DNA of 64,000 nucleotides from positions 79,299,894 through 79,363,893 of the forward strand of contig CM042010.1 in NCBI GenBank assembly GCA_023525715.1, read 5' to 3'. Below the pieces are notes generated by a model. The model did no database searches. It was not told the DNA's origin and saw only the letters and a list, made by a program, of their open reading frames with translations. Of this stretch, positions 9,611-20,640 are shown in pieces. The stretch is from Cichorium intybus (Eukaryota; Streptophyta; Magnoliopsida; Asterales; Asteraceae). The number at the start of each line of letters is the position of its first letter. Position 1 is the first letter of the stretch. Made by a program: the position numbers and the translations under genes.

Positions 9611-11198
9611 GCACTCTCTCTCTCCATCTGTATCTCTCTTTATTCCCGTATTTGAGAACACAGCCGCAGTGTTTGGACGATTCCCAGAGATTGAAAGGTT
9701 GGATCGCCACGAAACTTTAACCGAAGGTTCCCAAGACATATATGAAGGTTCTGAGCGGAGGGATTTTGATTTCAAGGTCTAGATATTGAGTTATGAATAT
9801 CGCAACATAACCTAGGGTTTCTATCAGATTTCATTGGTGAGTTTCCCTTCTTGTAAAAATCATATCTCGAGTTCTAGGACTCAAATGGACCCACAACCAG
9901 TGCCCAAAGTTCACAAATTGAGTTGGGTAACTTTCTTAAGAAGACCACTCACGCTGAAAAGGAATTTATCTATGGGAAATAACAACTTCTTTGCTGTTAG
10001 GTCTAATCCGGGTCTACTGTGATATGTCATTTTGTTTTTATCATTTATAGGGCTTGGGAAATGATCCAGGATGATTCCAAGTTCCTACATGTTCCTTATT
10101 TTATGAATTACAGATCTGAAGCATATGGGGTGTTAATTCTAATTATAAATTGGTTAGAATGGATCCACACTCCAGATCAGTGGACAGTCACCAGCTATTA
10201 CTGGTGCTGTGATTGTCCACAATGTGATTTTTATATCCAGAGCTTGGGAAACCCTTTTTAATCGTTTCCAACTCTGAGGCTTGTATTTATGTGTCTTTTG
10301 TTCCTCTGAGTTTTGGTTGGGGCTAATTTCACCCACAAGTTGGGTAGAATTGGCCAACATCACCGGTCTGTCCGTCTAAACACAGCAGTGACACGTCTTT
10401 TTGTAAATTTTATATCTTTCTCATCCTTTGGAGTTAGGAGGAGTTCTTTATGGTTCTAGAAACCTAAGTCATTGTAGTTTCTTGTAAAAATTATTTAAGC
10501 CTATGCTTCTGTTTTATATTTTGGAGTAATTCAGTCTTTAACAACAGGTCTGTTTTAGAGACCTTGTCGTGATTACTCCTTTCTCATTCCTTAGCTTCAC
10601 AACTTCATCCTTCTAACCTTTAGTTTTAATTAGGTAAAGTGTTGAAGTTTGCACAAGCTTGGTAGCCATATATTGACTTATATCTGTTATATCACTCACT
10701 CAAGGTGAGTTCTCTCACACCGTTATATTGATGTTTGTATTTGCTAGTTAGCTCGTGTGTGATTGTTTAGATTTATTATTTAAATCATGCTATATTATTA
10801 TTATAAATCGTATATGTGCACTGTATGTAATTGATTATTACTATGAGGGGTAGTTAGGTAAGATCACCAATGTTATACTCTTTATGAGGTGCGGGGATCG
10901 GGGCCAAAGGATACGAGATTTACCCGGTGCGGCTCAAACCTACGAGTCCGCCCTATTTTATATAAGCACTGATTCGTTCTTTGCTTAGTTTTTATAATTA
11001 TAGTTGGAAATGAATTAGGGCTGGTAAATGTAAATATTAATATGATGGTTGTGTTTGAATTCACTAAGCTATTGCTTACGATTTCCCTAAACATTTTTCA
11101 GGTTTTAAGATCAAGGAGGCTCAGGCTTGACTGGAGCACCGGGATTGCCACTACTAGGAGTTTTATTTATTTGGGACTATGTCATGTTATGCTTCCGC
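9246..11198 (+). repeat. E3 5' LTR, first part
   Basis: It matches 23904-25850 almost throughout, including a CT microsatellite and long AT-rich stretches. A stem-loop TAAGC-TATT-GCTTA lies at 11065-11078. The sequence stops at TCCGC (11194-11198), where E2 begins, and resumes at 18811. No certain TATA box was identified. Short open frames here (9834-10261) recur as altered versions in the 3' LTR and have no family resemblance. Confidence 0.93.
9527..9607. repeat. (CT)n microsatellite in the E3 5' LTR
   Basis: About 81 nt of almost pure CT dinucleotides. The matching tract in the 3' LTR is about 61 nt (24187-24247). The two tracts were identical on insertion, so the difference reflects later slippage or assembly error. 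The apparent Arg-Glu repeat protein on the other strand is an artefact. Confidence 0.95.
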
Positions 11199-12651
11199 TG
11201 TAAGACCCGTTCCGACGAGTCACGGCCCGGAGGAATCCGCGGCACGGCTTTAGGAAGAATCTAGAATCGCGTAGTATTTGTACGCGCCGCACGGTTCGAA
11301 AGAACCCGCGGCGCGGTGCGCCTCTAATGTGAAAACCCTAATTCGGATGTACACGCCTATATAAAGGACCCCAGCCCTAGGGTTCGTGTTCTTGGAAGTT
11401 CTCTGGAGTGGAGTCGACTGGTTTCAGCAGAGGCTCTTCGGTTCTAAGGCTTTGAAGGTTTGAAGGAAGAGATACAACGTGGGGAAAGGCTTGTAGCCGA
11501 TCGAGTGCATTCCTCTGTTTCCCAGAAACAAGGTAAGAGGATCTACCTTCTGATATTTCATTCTATCCCGTCTTTATGGTGTTATCCCTTGATTAGTAGT
11601 CATAGATGACTTGTAACACTTAGGGTTTGGACCAAGGACATGCATGGACTCCCATGTCCATAAGAAAGTGACCTTAGGGTACTTTCGGATCCCAGGAAGG
11701 GTGTAGAGTAGAACCCTAACCGATGACTGTTCTGGTTAAGAGAAAAAAGAGGATTTCGGACTATTGCTAGTCCGCGACACGGACAGGCTATGTCGGCGAC
11801 GCGGGTTCGAGTAAAACCCCGTAAGTGTAATGATAGTCCGCGCCGCGTAAGAGGAAGGTCGCGCCGCGCCGAGCGGCTGTTTGACCCAAAAGCTTATTTT
11901 CTACCAAATGTTGGGTCTAACCTTTAGGCCAGTCTATAGGAGTTCGGTCAGTGATTAATATGTTGTGTATGTGGGATTTAGGTGATCGAACGAGCCTAGT
12001 TTGGGATATTAGCGATTATCTGGACGGTTGTGATTCAGATGAGTATCCTCATCTTACTATATGATGTTGCATGTTAGGCATCTTGTGTGTTATTTATAGT
12101 TATATGATTTGCTCTATATCTGTGGTTATTTGTGGTTGGGCTCAGTACTGATGCGTGTCCCCTCGTAGCTGTTGTATGGCGAGTTGGACTATTGCCTTGT
12201 CCCATAGCTGTTGTATGATGGGCTGGGCCATAACCGGGAACCCATAGCTGTTGTATGATGGGTAGAACCGTCCCGTGTCCATAGCTGTTATATGATGGAT
12301 GCCCGTAGCTGTTGTATGGCGGGTAGGGTCGGGTCGCTTCCGAGGACGGGTTGTTTAATATGTGGGCATGTATGGTAATTTGTGGACTCACTAAGCTTTG
12401 CTCTTACCCGTTGATTTTAAAACATTTTCAGGTACTTCAGTTGATAAAGGGGTGAGCTCGGCGTGACGGTGGTGCATCGCACATTAATGAATTATAGTTG
12501 TATTATTAAATGAGATTTTTATAATTATCGGACGTATACACTCTGGTAATAGTTTTGATAAACACCTTTTAAGCATGTTAATAGGATTATCTATGTTTTT
12601 ATTTACAATTATTTTTAAAGAAAATTTCTGATTGGAAATTGGGGCGTTACA
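11199..12651 (+). repeat. E2 5' LTR (1453 bp)
   Basis: It is homologous to the E1 LTR over its length but forms a distinct subfamily shared only with 17360-18810. It has a TATA box at 11358-11365 and the tandem motif near 12160-12330. The stem-loop near 12392-12406 is weakened to TAAG/CTTA by a base change. The minus-strand open frame at 12074-12391 comes from the tandem motif and is not a gene. Confidence 0.93.
11358..11365 (+). promoter_or_regulatory. TATA box of the E2 5' LTR
   Basis: TATATAAA followed by GGACCCCAGCCCTAGGG, at the same LTR position as in E1. Its conservation in both subfamilies supports it as the LTR promoter core. Confidence 0.65.
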
Positions 12652-12654
12652 AAT

Positions 12655-12666
12655 TGGTATCAAAGC
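12655..12666 (+). other. E2 primer-binding site
   Basis: TGGTATCAAAGC follows the LTR by 3 nt. It differs from the E1 site by one G-to-A change, probably a post-insertion mutation. Confidence 0.85.
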
Positions 12667-13461
12667 CTTGGTTTGAGGGATTTGGATGAACTGTATTAGG
12701 AGTCCAAACTCAAACTTAGGACTGAGAGCTTTTCGTTAAAGAAATAAGGTTTTCGCTATAAAAGTTTTAAGTAGTTGGGTTGAATAACATGTGGAAGATT
12801 CCCTTGCATGTTCTTGTTTGATTGTTGCTTGGGGGTTTGAAACATGGTATGTACAGCTGACTTATGATTTTTAACGGATAATGAGTTTCGAAAAGAATGA
12901 GATGCGATGCGAACCGTCAATCGAGCTCAAGTAAGTTTTTGTGATTCCTAATTACCCATGCCAAGTTTGTGTTATGTGATGATATATGTATGCCAGAAAG
13001 TAGGCGTGGAATTTAGTCAGGAAATGCATGCTAGAAATGCTTGGATTAGGATGCCTTCTGCCTGTTGTTTGTTATTTGTGCTGCTTTAGAATCTATGCTA
13101 ACACTATTAGGTTGCTTAGTGAATGCTATTAGGTTATATACAATTAAGATAAGACAGCCTAATAATTCTTGGTCTAGCCTTACTGGCTGTTCCTTGTTTG
13201 GTTGTGACTGTGGGGTAGGATCATTTATTTTAATGTCTATCTTATTCTTGATTGTGTACGACTGTGTGTCCGTGAGGCGACTCGATGGTGTTAGCAGAAG
13301 TTCTTTTAGGCACGGGTGGGGTGTGAGATCCTAGGTAGCCTAGGATGAGTGTTAGGCACTTGGGTACGAGACCGTATGAATACTAATGTCGAATAGATGA
13401 GTGGGTGGTGAATTAGAGTATTGGGGGACAAATTCTGGAACAAGTACGAATAAGTGTGGAA

Positions 13462-13484
13462 GGTAGTACCGGGCCCGTACTACC
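13462..13484 (+). other. Leader hairpin with GGGCCC loop, E2 copy
   Basis: GGTAGTAC (13462-13469) pairs perfectly with GTACTACC (13477-13484) around CGGGCCC. It is preceded by GTGGAA and followed by GAAAGCAC as in E1. It survives intact although the coding region is destroyed, which fits a cis-acting RNA role needed for mobilisation. Confidence 0.65.
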
Positions 13485-13499
13485 GAAAGCACAGGATTC

Positions 13500-16400
13500 A
13501 TATTTTAGTCAGGAAGAGTTACCCAAAATTCTAAGGAATAGGTAGCGTAGAGAATCGGGTATGATTCACATTTTGAATTAGTTGCGAAAGGAAAGTACAC
13601 GTCTTCATCGTGGCGATGTTCGGTAATGAAGAGTGGATTGGGAATAGTTTCGGGTGTAACCAATGGAGATGGATCGGGATGGATCATAGGTGCAGAAATT
13701 TATCGCCGTTGAGGTATCAATGAGGGTTATGATTGACAGCAATGGGTTAGGCGATGCATCCGGGTTGCTAGCCGATGCATCTGGGTTTTGCATGTCAATG
13801 TTTCGAAGGTCTATGGATGTGAATCCCGATAGACCTTATTCCTGTTTAATGGACTAACGACATGGTATGAGGATTGGATTTGGTGTAAAGGTTCGAGGCG
13901 CTGATCGATCGCGATCAGCACTAGGTATTGGCACGGATTCTAAGTGGGGGAGATTTGTTGTTCTAAGAGAAGGAGCGAAGCTTAATGCGCAAATAGCTCA
14001 GCTACTGGAATATGGGAGTACTTGCATTACGAATTATGAAGCGTTGGACTTGGGTTATGATGATAGAGGGAGAAGGAATTGGCAGCTGATTAGAAATCGT
14101 GGCTTGGGAATCTGCAGGTAGGTTCCAGAGGATTTCCAAGTAATCCTTTAGGGGAATGGACGAGAATCCAAATTGATTTAAGTGCCGACGTTATGTCGAA
14201 TTGTGTCACTCGAAGAGCAGGAAGGGCCCGTCCAGCTGATGGACCTTGACTCCTGCTACCCAGCTGAAGTTAGAGTAATTGGAGACTACATACAAGGTAT
14301 GACGAAAAATGCGAGTAGTGTGTGATTTATGGGATAAAGACCCACAAAAGATGGCTCCTTGGAGAGATAGCCACAAGTAGAGGATTGAAGCGGAAAGGGA
14401 AGAAGGGTTCCCAGTGTGACATAACCGACCATTGAGGATGGAAGTCTCATGGCAATGAGGGAAACGATGTGAGGATGGATACCCGTGATCTGACAAGGCA
14501 GGGAGCTCGCCGGCAGGGGCTAAGGCCTTGAAAAAGGTAAAGGTGTTTGGAATAGCTTTGAGTAAATGGAATTCTGCGAATTCAAGGAAGCGGTTGGAGG
14601 TTGTATGCATTGCGAAGAGGCAAGGATCTTGGCCATGCTAGGGATGCGTGGTCACCTCCATGGGAGTTTTTATTATTTCCATTAAGGCGTGGGGAACGCT
14701 GGACGATTGTATTTCGTTTCAACTCAGGACCTTGACAGCAGTGGGAGCGAGAGAGTCGAGTTTTAGTATAAAAAGGGCAGAGCATGGAAGGTGAGACGAC
14801 GGGCTGAGGAGACAACGCGACCTGTTGGGTCGACTGCAAGATTGTGCAAGCTATGGTGACTTGGAACACAAGGGTTCTGCTTGCATGGACTGATACTCAG
14901 AAGGATTGATGCAGAGGAATTATTTAGAGACTGGGAATCTACTTCAGGCTTCAACAAGAGTTATGGGTGTAGGACAAAAGTCTTCGAAGTAAGGGATGTG
15001 TCATATGGGACAGCTCATCTCAGGAGCACTAGTCAATAGTTTCAAGGAAGGAAAGGATCGCGAGCTGAGAAGCCTTCCAAGGCAGGAAAGGCTGGGCGGA
15101 AGTAAGGAAAGGGTCGGAGCGAGGTTTTAAGGAAACATTTTGGTGAGATTGTGTATCGATCGGGAAGGATCAGCGCGGAAGCAAGATATTAAGCAGTGAT
15201 AATATGAAGACATGACGAGGGTTATGCTAAGCGATGCTAGGAACAAGGATAAGCATTGGCTATGAGCATTGGGTCGTATTAGTGTAGTGATCGATTAAGG
15301 ATTTTACGTCCTGGAGGATTGGTATCTCACGTGGGTACCAGGGTACTGTGCCTTGTTCGAGGTTGTGCCCCCTGGTGCCTCAGTGAGAGATAAGGTGTTG
15401 TCGGATGGAGTGTACTATGTTGAGGTGGTACTGTGCTGTGTTCTGGTGAATACTTCGTGCTGATCGGGAGTGCCGGGTGCTTTATTGTAGCAATACTGTG
15501 TTGTGTTCCCTCGAGTACGAGATACGGTTTTAGTAGGCTAATTGGTCAGATTGGGTTGTAGGATAGATGATTTCTGTGCAGGATGAGATAATGGTTATCT
15601 GGGTGCCGAGGATTAGTACCCTTAGGATTGTTCAGTAGGATGGGAGATGATTATGGACCCCTCCATGATCGCATTTGCCGGAGTAGTTGAGGTGAAAACT
15701 ACCTTGGTTTTGCTGATGGCTGTTTAGCTGGTGAGAATGAAAACCAAGGGCAGATCAGGGCGACATGAAAACTGGGCGGATTGGATTCAAGATAAGGATT
15801 TAGATGGGAAACCGTGGAAGGGAACGCCTTTAGGTGAGACTGTTTGGGTAAATGAAGGTTGTGGGGTAGGGTTAGAGGAGGATGGCTAACCCATTATGGT
15901 TGCCTTGGATGTTAGATATAGACGGAGCTTCTGTGTGGTGATGAACGAAGAAGTTTGTGTCAAGTTTTTTGTTGCCCGAGGGGCAACACGGATGTGTATG
16001 ATATTGGAGAGGATTACTGGTGATCTGGCCGGTAAGGAAGTGGGGAATGGTTAAAAGGAGAGATGTTTGATCAGTGGAAAGGTCAAGGCCAATCATCAAA
16101 AGATAGGTAGCTGATTTGGTCTCTGAGGATTTCTGAGGTAGAATTTGGAGGTATGCCTGTATGGGTTCATCGCGGAAGTACCAAGGAACCCCTCGGTTTA
16201 TTGATAAAATCAAGGATGTCGTAGACCGATGGAGCAGGAGTGCTCACTTTGAGTCTGTTATAGTATGCTGGGCTACGAAGGGTGGATGATGTTAAGGCTC
16301 GAGAGAAGGTACCCCGATATGGTGCTTTGGATGGTGATATCAGGTAAGGAGGTGCAGCTCACTTAGGAGTTTAGGAGAAGGTTTGTAAAGTTGCAACATC

Positions 16401-16850
16401 CAACTTTGTTTCAGTATTGTGCATCATCCTTAGAAGGATGGCTGTATGGAGAGATCAATGTAGGAGTTCCTTCGGGATTACGTTCTTAGTTTGATGGGAG
16501 TTGTAGTTTCCTATGTAACGTTGGTAGAGTCCTTTATGATAATGGTTAGCACACGAGAAATGGTCTCTTGTGCAAGAAGTCGTACGGGAGAGGGTGTCAG
16601 GACTTCTATGTGTTCAGGAAGAGATTGTAGACCGATTTGAGCCGGAAGAAGAATCATGATATTATGCAGTGATAGGACCTGAGTTTATTGGTCAGAGTTT
16701 TGTCGTTAAAGTACCGATGTACTGGAAAGTTGGACCCTGGGTATACCGGATCGTTGTTAGTGTAGTAGATAGAATCTATGGCTCAGTCAGGCTTGTAGTA
16801 ACTTCTAGATTTCTTAGTTGAGGTTGTGCAATGCGACGCATTCTGTAACG
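13500..16850 (+). pseudogene. E2 internal domain: extremely decayed gag-pol, non-coding
   Basis: No open frame longer than about 130 residues occurs and none resembles a known family. Faint traces of pol remain in the expected order. Near 14648-14700 the spacing resembles the RT block before FVKKKDG. Near 16221-16250 a frame reads VDRWSRSAHF, like the integrase VDRLTKSAHF block. The stretch 16310-16510 keeps the rhythm of the integrase core but with roughly half the bases changed. The contrast with well-kept LTRs suggests long drift in a non-autonomous lineage. The alternative, replacement by unrelated sequence, cannot be excluded for 13600-14600. Confidence 0.5.
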
Positions 16851-16869
16851 TGCAATTGGGAGAGAAATT

Positions 16870-17345
16870 GCGAGACGATGGTCCCATCTTGAGTTCTAGG
16901 TTGGAAGTTTTGTTCTTCTTAAGGTGTCTCCTTGGAAGGGGGTTATTCGTTTCAGGAATCGAGGAAAGCCTGGCTCTAGGTACATTGGACCATATTGAAT
17001 CATCGCACAAGTAGGTAAGGTAGCCTACCGATTGAAGCTGCCCGAGCAGCTTAGCCAAATTTACGACACGTTTCACGTTTCCCGACTCAGGAAGTGTATT
17101 ACCGATGAAACTACAATAGTGCCTTTGGAGGATATTCAAGTAGACGAACACCTGAATTATGTGGAGGGACCGATTGCCATCATTGAAAGGAAAATAAAGA
17201 CTTTATGGAATAAGACGATAGGGGTAGATTAGGTGCTGTGGCAGCATCGTAAGGGGTCTGAATGGACTTGGGAATCCGAGAAAGAAATGCGAAGGCATTA
17301 CCCCGACTTGTTTACAAGCACAGATTTCGGGGACGAAATCCATTC
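16870..17345 (+). pseudogene. E2 integrase C-terminus and chromodomain remnant
   Basis: This segment closely matches the end of E1 pol. It includes the block before GPY/F near 16970, then TFHVSRLRKC near 17070, and the chromodomain from about 17170 to 17320 with WTWESEKEM-type residues and YPDLF. The longest open part is 17032-17232. A TGA near 16999 and a TAG at 17230-17232 interrupt it. Unlike E1 it keeps the 19 nt missing at 6841 there. The sharp rise in similarity here compared with upstream suggests this end is needed in cis or was renewed by recombination. Confidence 0.8.
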
Positions 17346-17359
17346 AAGTAGGGGAGAAT
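17346..17359 (+). other. E2 polypurine tract
   Basis: AAGTAGGGGAGAAT directly before the 3' LTR, one base different from E1. Confidence 0.85.
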
Positions 17360-18810
17360 TGTAAGACCCGTTCCGACGAGTCGCGGCCCGGAGGAATCCG
17401 CGGCGCGGCTTTAGGAAGAATCTAGAATCGCGTAGTATTTGTACCCACGGCGCGGTTCGAAAGAACCCGCTGCGCGGTGCGCCTCTAATGTGAAAACCCT
17501 AATTCGGATGTATACGCCTATATAAAGGACCCCAGCCCTAGGTTTCGTGTTTTGGAAGTTCTCTGGAGTGGAGTCGACTAGTTTCAGCAGAGGCTCTTTG
17601 GTTCTAAGGCTTTGAAGGTTTGAAGGAAGAGATACAACGTGGGGAAAGGCTTGTATCCGATCGGGTGCATTCCTCTGTTTCCCAGAAACAAGGTAAGAGG
17701 ATCTACCTTCTGATATTTCATTCTATCCCGTCTTTATAGTGTTATCCCTTGATTAGTAGTCTTAGATGACTTGTAACACTTAGGGTTTGGACCAAGGACA
17801 TGCATGGACTTCCATGTCCATAAGAAAGTGAACTTAGGGTAGTTTCTGATCCCAGGAAGGGTGTAGAGTGGAACCCTAACCGATGACTGTTCTGGTTAAG
17901 AGCAAAAAGAGGATTTCAGACTATTGCTAGTCCGCGACGTGGACAGGCTATGTCGGCGACGCGGGTTCGAGTAAAACCCCGTAAGTGTAATGATAGTCCG
18001 CGACGCGTAAGAGGAAGGTCGCGCCGCGGCGAGCGGCTGTTTAACCCAAAAGCTTATTTTCAACCAAATGTTGGGTCTAACCTTTAGGCCAGTCTATAGG
18101 AGTTCGGTCAGTGATTAATATGTTGTGTATGTGGGATTTAGGTGATCGGACGAGCCTAGTTTGGGATATTAGCGATTATCCGGACGGTTGTGATTTAGGT
18201 GAGTATCCTCACCTTACTATATGATGTTGCATGTTAGACATCTTGTGTGTTATTTACAGTTATATGATTTGCTCTATATCTGTGGTTATTTGTGGTTAGG
18301 CTCAGTACTGATGTGTGTCCCCTCGTAGCTGTTGTATTGCGAGTTGGACTATTGCCTTGTCCCATAGCTGTTGTATGATGGGCTGAGCCATAACCGGGAA
18401 CCCATAGCTATTGTATGATGGGTAGAACCGTCCCGTGTCGATAGCTGTTGTATGATGGACGCCCGTAGCTGTTGTATGGCGGGTAGGGTGGGGTCGCTTC
18501 CGAGGACGGGTTGTTTAATATGTGGGCATGTATGGTAATTTGTGGACTCACTAAGCTTTGCGCTTACCCGTTGATTTTAAAACATTTTCAGGTACTTCAG
18601 TTGATAAAGGGGTGAGCTCGGCGTGACGGCGGTGTATCGCACATTAATGAATTATAGTTGTATTATTAAATGAGGGTTTTATAATTATGGGACGTATACA
18701 CTCTGGTAATAGTTTTGATAAACACCTTTTAAGCATGTTAATAAGATTATCTATGTTTTTATTTACAATTTTTTTAAATAAAATTTCTGATTGGAAATTG
18801 GGGCGTTACA
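17360..18810 (+). repeat. E2 3' LTR (1451 bp)
   Basis: It pairs with 11199-12651, with a TATA box at 17519-17526, the tandem motif near 18320-18490 and an intact stem-loop TAAGC/GCTTA at 18552-18566. It ends at the TCCGC duplication. Confidence 0.93.
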
Positions 18811-18942
18811 TCCGCACTTTACTTTAGTATTTTGCCATGTTTTGGGTTTGAGCTACTTATTTAATTTGGAAACTTATAACTATTTTTATAAAACTTATCC
18901 TTGGAAGTTAAAATAATTTGCGAAAATTTTTGGGGTGTTACT
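18811..18942 (+). repeat. E3 5' LTR, second part
   Basis: It resumes the LTR interrupted by E2 and matches 25850-25973. The expected terminal CA reads CT here (GTTACT), probably a point mutation, since the 3' LTR ends GTTACA. Confidence 0.9.
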
Positions 18943-18945
18943 AGT

Positions 18946-18957
18946 TGGTATCAGAGC
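18946..18957 (+). other. E3 primer-binding site (tRNA-iMet)
   Basis: TGGTATCAGAGC, 3 nt after the LTR end, identical to the E1 site. Confidence 0.9.
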
Positions 18958-19426
18958 ACACGTTTGAGGGAAGTAGGCATTCTTAGGAATGTTCTAGACT
19001 CAAATTTGAGGCTCTTAAAATTTTGTTTTCTTTAAAAAGTATTTTGTTTAAAGGAATTTCTTTAAAACCATTGAATACTAGTAGTGGAAGATCCCGAGGT
19101 GTTTAAAAAGTATTTATTATGAGTTTTGTCTTTAGACTTATCTTTAACTAGCCCTAAATTGTTAAATTTCACCTATGTTAGTAATATCATGTGAGAGAGT
19201 TGTTTAAATAACCGGCCTAGAGCAAACTGGAACATTCGAAACTAGACGCGAATGCGAGATTGGAACTTGTGTGGAAGGTAGTAGAAGGGCCCCTACTATT
19301 TGAAGCACCGGTGTCGATCTCAGGTCGAGGCAAGGTGGAAAATGTCTAGTGAGCTGAGTGTTTCCGTCTTCGTAGAAATATCTAGGATGAACAATTCCTA
19401 ATAATCTCTTTACTCTGTGAATATAG
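18958..19426 (+). other. E3 untranslated leader with conserved hairpin
   Basis: About 470 nt without a credible reading frame separate the primer site from the gag ATG. GGTAGTAG (19277-19284) pairs with CTACTATT (19293-19300), with two terminal G-U pairs, around a loop containing GGGCCC. The flanks GTGGAA and TGAAGCAC match the leaders of E1 and E2, although most of the leader is otherwise different. The pair closing the loop is G-C here and C-G in E1/E2, a compensatory change. Confidence 0.65.
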
Positions 19427-20449
19427 ATGGCTCTGGCTACTCGTCTTAATCGGACCCAAATGGAGCAAGTTAGGGAACTTATCACTGAAGAATTCAACAA
19501 TGCCTTTAACGAACTCATTCCGAATGTCATAATTAACCAAGTTCATGCTCTCTTGGATGAGCGCCTCACAGCTGTTCACGGAGGAGCTTTACCCGCTCCG
19601 CCTGTTCGCGACTCAGCCTATTATTTCGAGAAGTTCTCTAAGTGTCACCCTCCACAATGGAATGGTGACTTGAATCCAGTGGAGGCTAAGCACTGGATTG
19701 CCGATATCGAAAACGCCCTCATGACTTGCGGGTGCCCAGATCAGTACAAGGTTGTTGTTGCTATGAGCCAGCTTAGGAAGAAAGCGAATACCTGGTGGAA
19801 GACTCTTACGAAATTGATGACTGAGGAGGAGCTGAGAGCCATGATTTGGGCTCAGTTTGTAGAGAGGTTTGAGAGGCAGTATGTGCCCAAGGTGGAGCAA
19901 CAGCGGATGCTGCAGCAGTTTATGGCCTTTGAGCAGACTACAGAGTGTGTGTGATCTGAATGTCAAATTCCTGGAGATGCTGTCTTTCTGTCCCTCATTT
20001 GCCGGAGATGAGGCGTGGTTGGTTAGTAGGTATAAAGATGCCCTACGTACGGAGATAGGGGAGTTCGTGAGCATGCAAGAGTTCACGACATTGGCAAGCT
20101 ATTATGGATGCCGCTAGGAGGAGGGAGATTGAGCTGCAGACCCAGCAGCTCAAGAGGAAGGCTGACAACGCCTTGACCAAGACGTCCGGGGATGCACATA
20201 AGAAGCAGAAGAACGGCGGGAAGACGAGATACGAGTACAGGCCGTCTGGGGGACAGGATGACAAGAGTCGGTTGGTATGTTACAACTGCAAGAAGCCCGG
20301 TCATCATTAGAAGCATTGTAAGTCCTCAACAGTGGTGGCATCACCACAGGTTCCTTCTACGATCCCCACCTGCTTTAACTGCAATGAGAAGGGACACAAG
20401 AAACCTGATTGCCCGCAGTTGAAGAACGGTGGTGGAGGCGGGGTATGAA
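19427..20449 (+). pseudogene. gag: E3 Gag, frameshifted
   Basis: The first 175 residues from the ATG at 19427 are open. They contain the retrotransposon gag domain, with the FSKCHPPQWNGD start, an ANTWWKTL block and FVERFERQYVP. The frame then shifts near 19945, again near 20100, and again near 20430, where similarity moves into the next frame. Two zinc knuckles remain: one at about 20278-20318, interrupted by a TAG at 20308-20310, and a complete CX2CX4HX4C one at about 20371-20412. It is related to E1 Gag but clearly diverged. It would have formed the particle shell. Confidence 0.85.
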
Positions 20450-20550
20450 ACCCGTGAGTGCATCATCCTCTAAAGGACCTACCATGGTGACACGTGGGCG
20501 TGTTCACCAGCTGACTACGGAGGAGCCGGCTATTACCGCGTCTGTGGCGG

Positions 20551-20640
20551 GTAAATTTCCTTTTCTTCATTCTCCTTCTCTCTTGTTTAATTTGATAGTA
20601 GTTTTAAAGGTTTTCTATGTATTTATGTGTTGTGAATCAG
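20551..20640 (+). other. Probable intron between gag and protease (E3)
   Basis: The 90-nt segment begins GTAAAT, is T-rich and ends GTGAATCAG. Splicing joins VAG to TYLL, exactly the protein position of the E1 intron (VTG to TFLV). This copy has no stop and a length divisible by three, so reading through is also possible. The inserted residues, however, are a hydrophobic stretch with no counterpart in E1. Confidence 0.6.

Larger units (their letters stand above)
11199..18810 (+). mobile_element. E2: non-autonomous LTR element of the E1 family, nested in E3
   Basis: It starts TGTAAGACCC at 11199 and ends GGCGTTACA at 18810, with a perfect TCCGC duplication at 11194-11198 and 18811-18815, inside the 5' LTR of E3. 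LTRs, primer site, leader and the last ~460 bp of pol are close to E1. The ~3.3 kb between has no long open frame and only scattered, very diverged traces of gag-pol. It must have moved using proteins from another element. It is younger than E3, which it interrupts. Confidence 0.93.

Noticed and set aside
9521..9775. Minus-strand Arg-Glu repeat protein (also at 24119-24310)
   Set aside because: It is a translation of the CT microsatellite in the E3 LTRs.
9834..10261. Open frames in the E3 5' LTR (similar ones at 24486-24671)
   Set aside because: They differ by frame-breaking changes between the two LTRs and show no protein family.
13505..16213. Several 60-134-residue frames in the E2 interior
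   Set aside because: They lie on both strands at chance length, with no motifs or shared copies; better explained by decayed non-coding sequence.
20551..20640. Treating the E3 gag/protease segment as coding because it is open
   Set aside because: The segment has intron borders at the same position as the E1 intron and its translation has no match in E1; it is kept as a probable intron, with read-through as an alternative.
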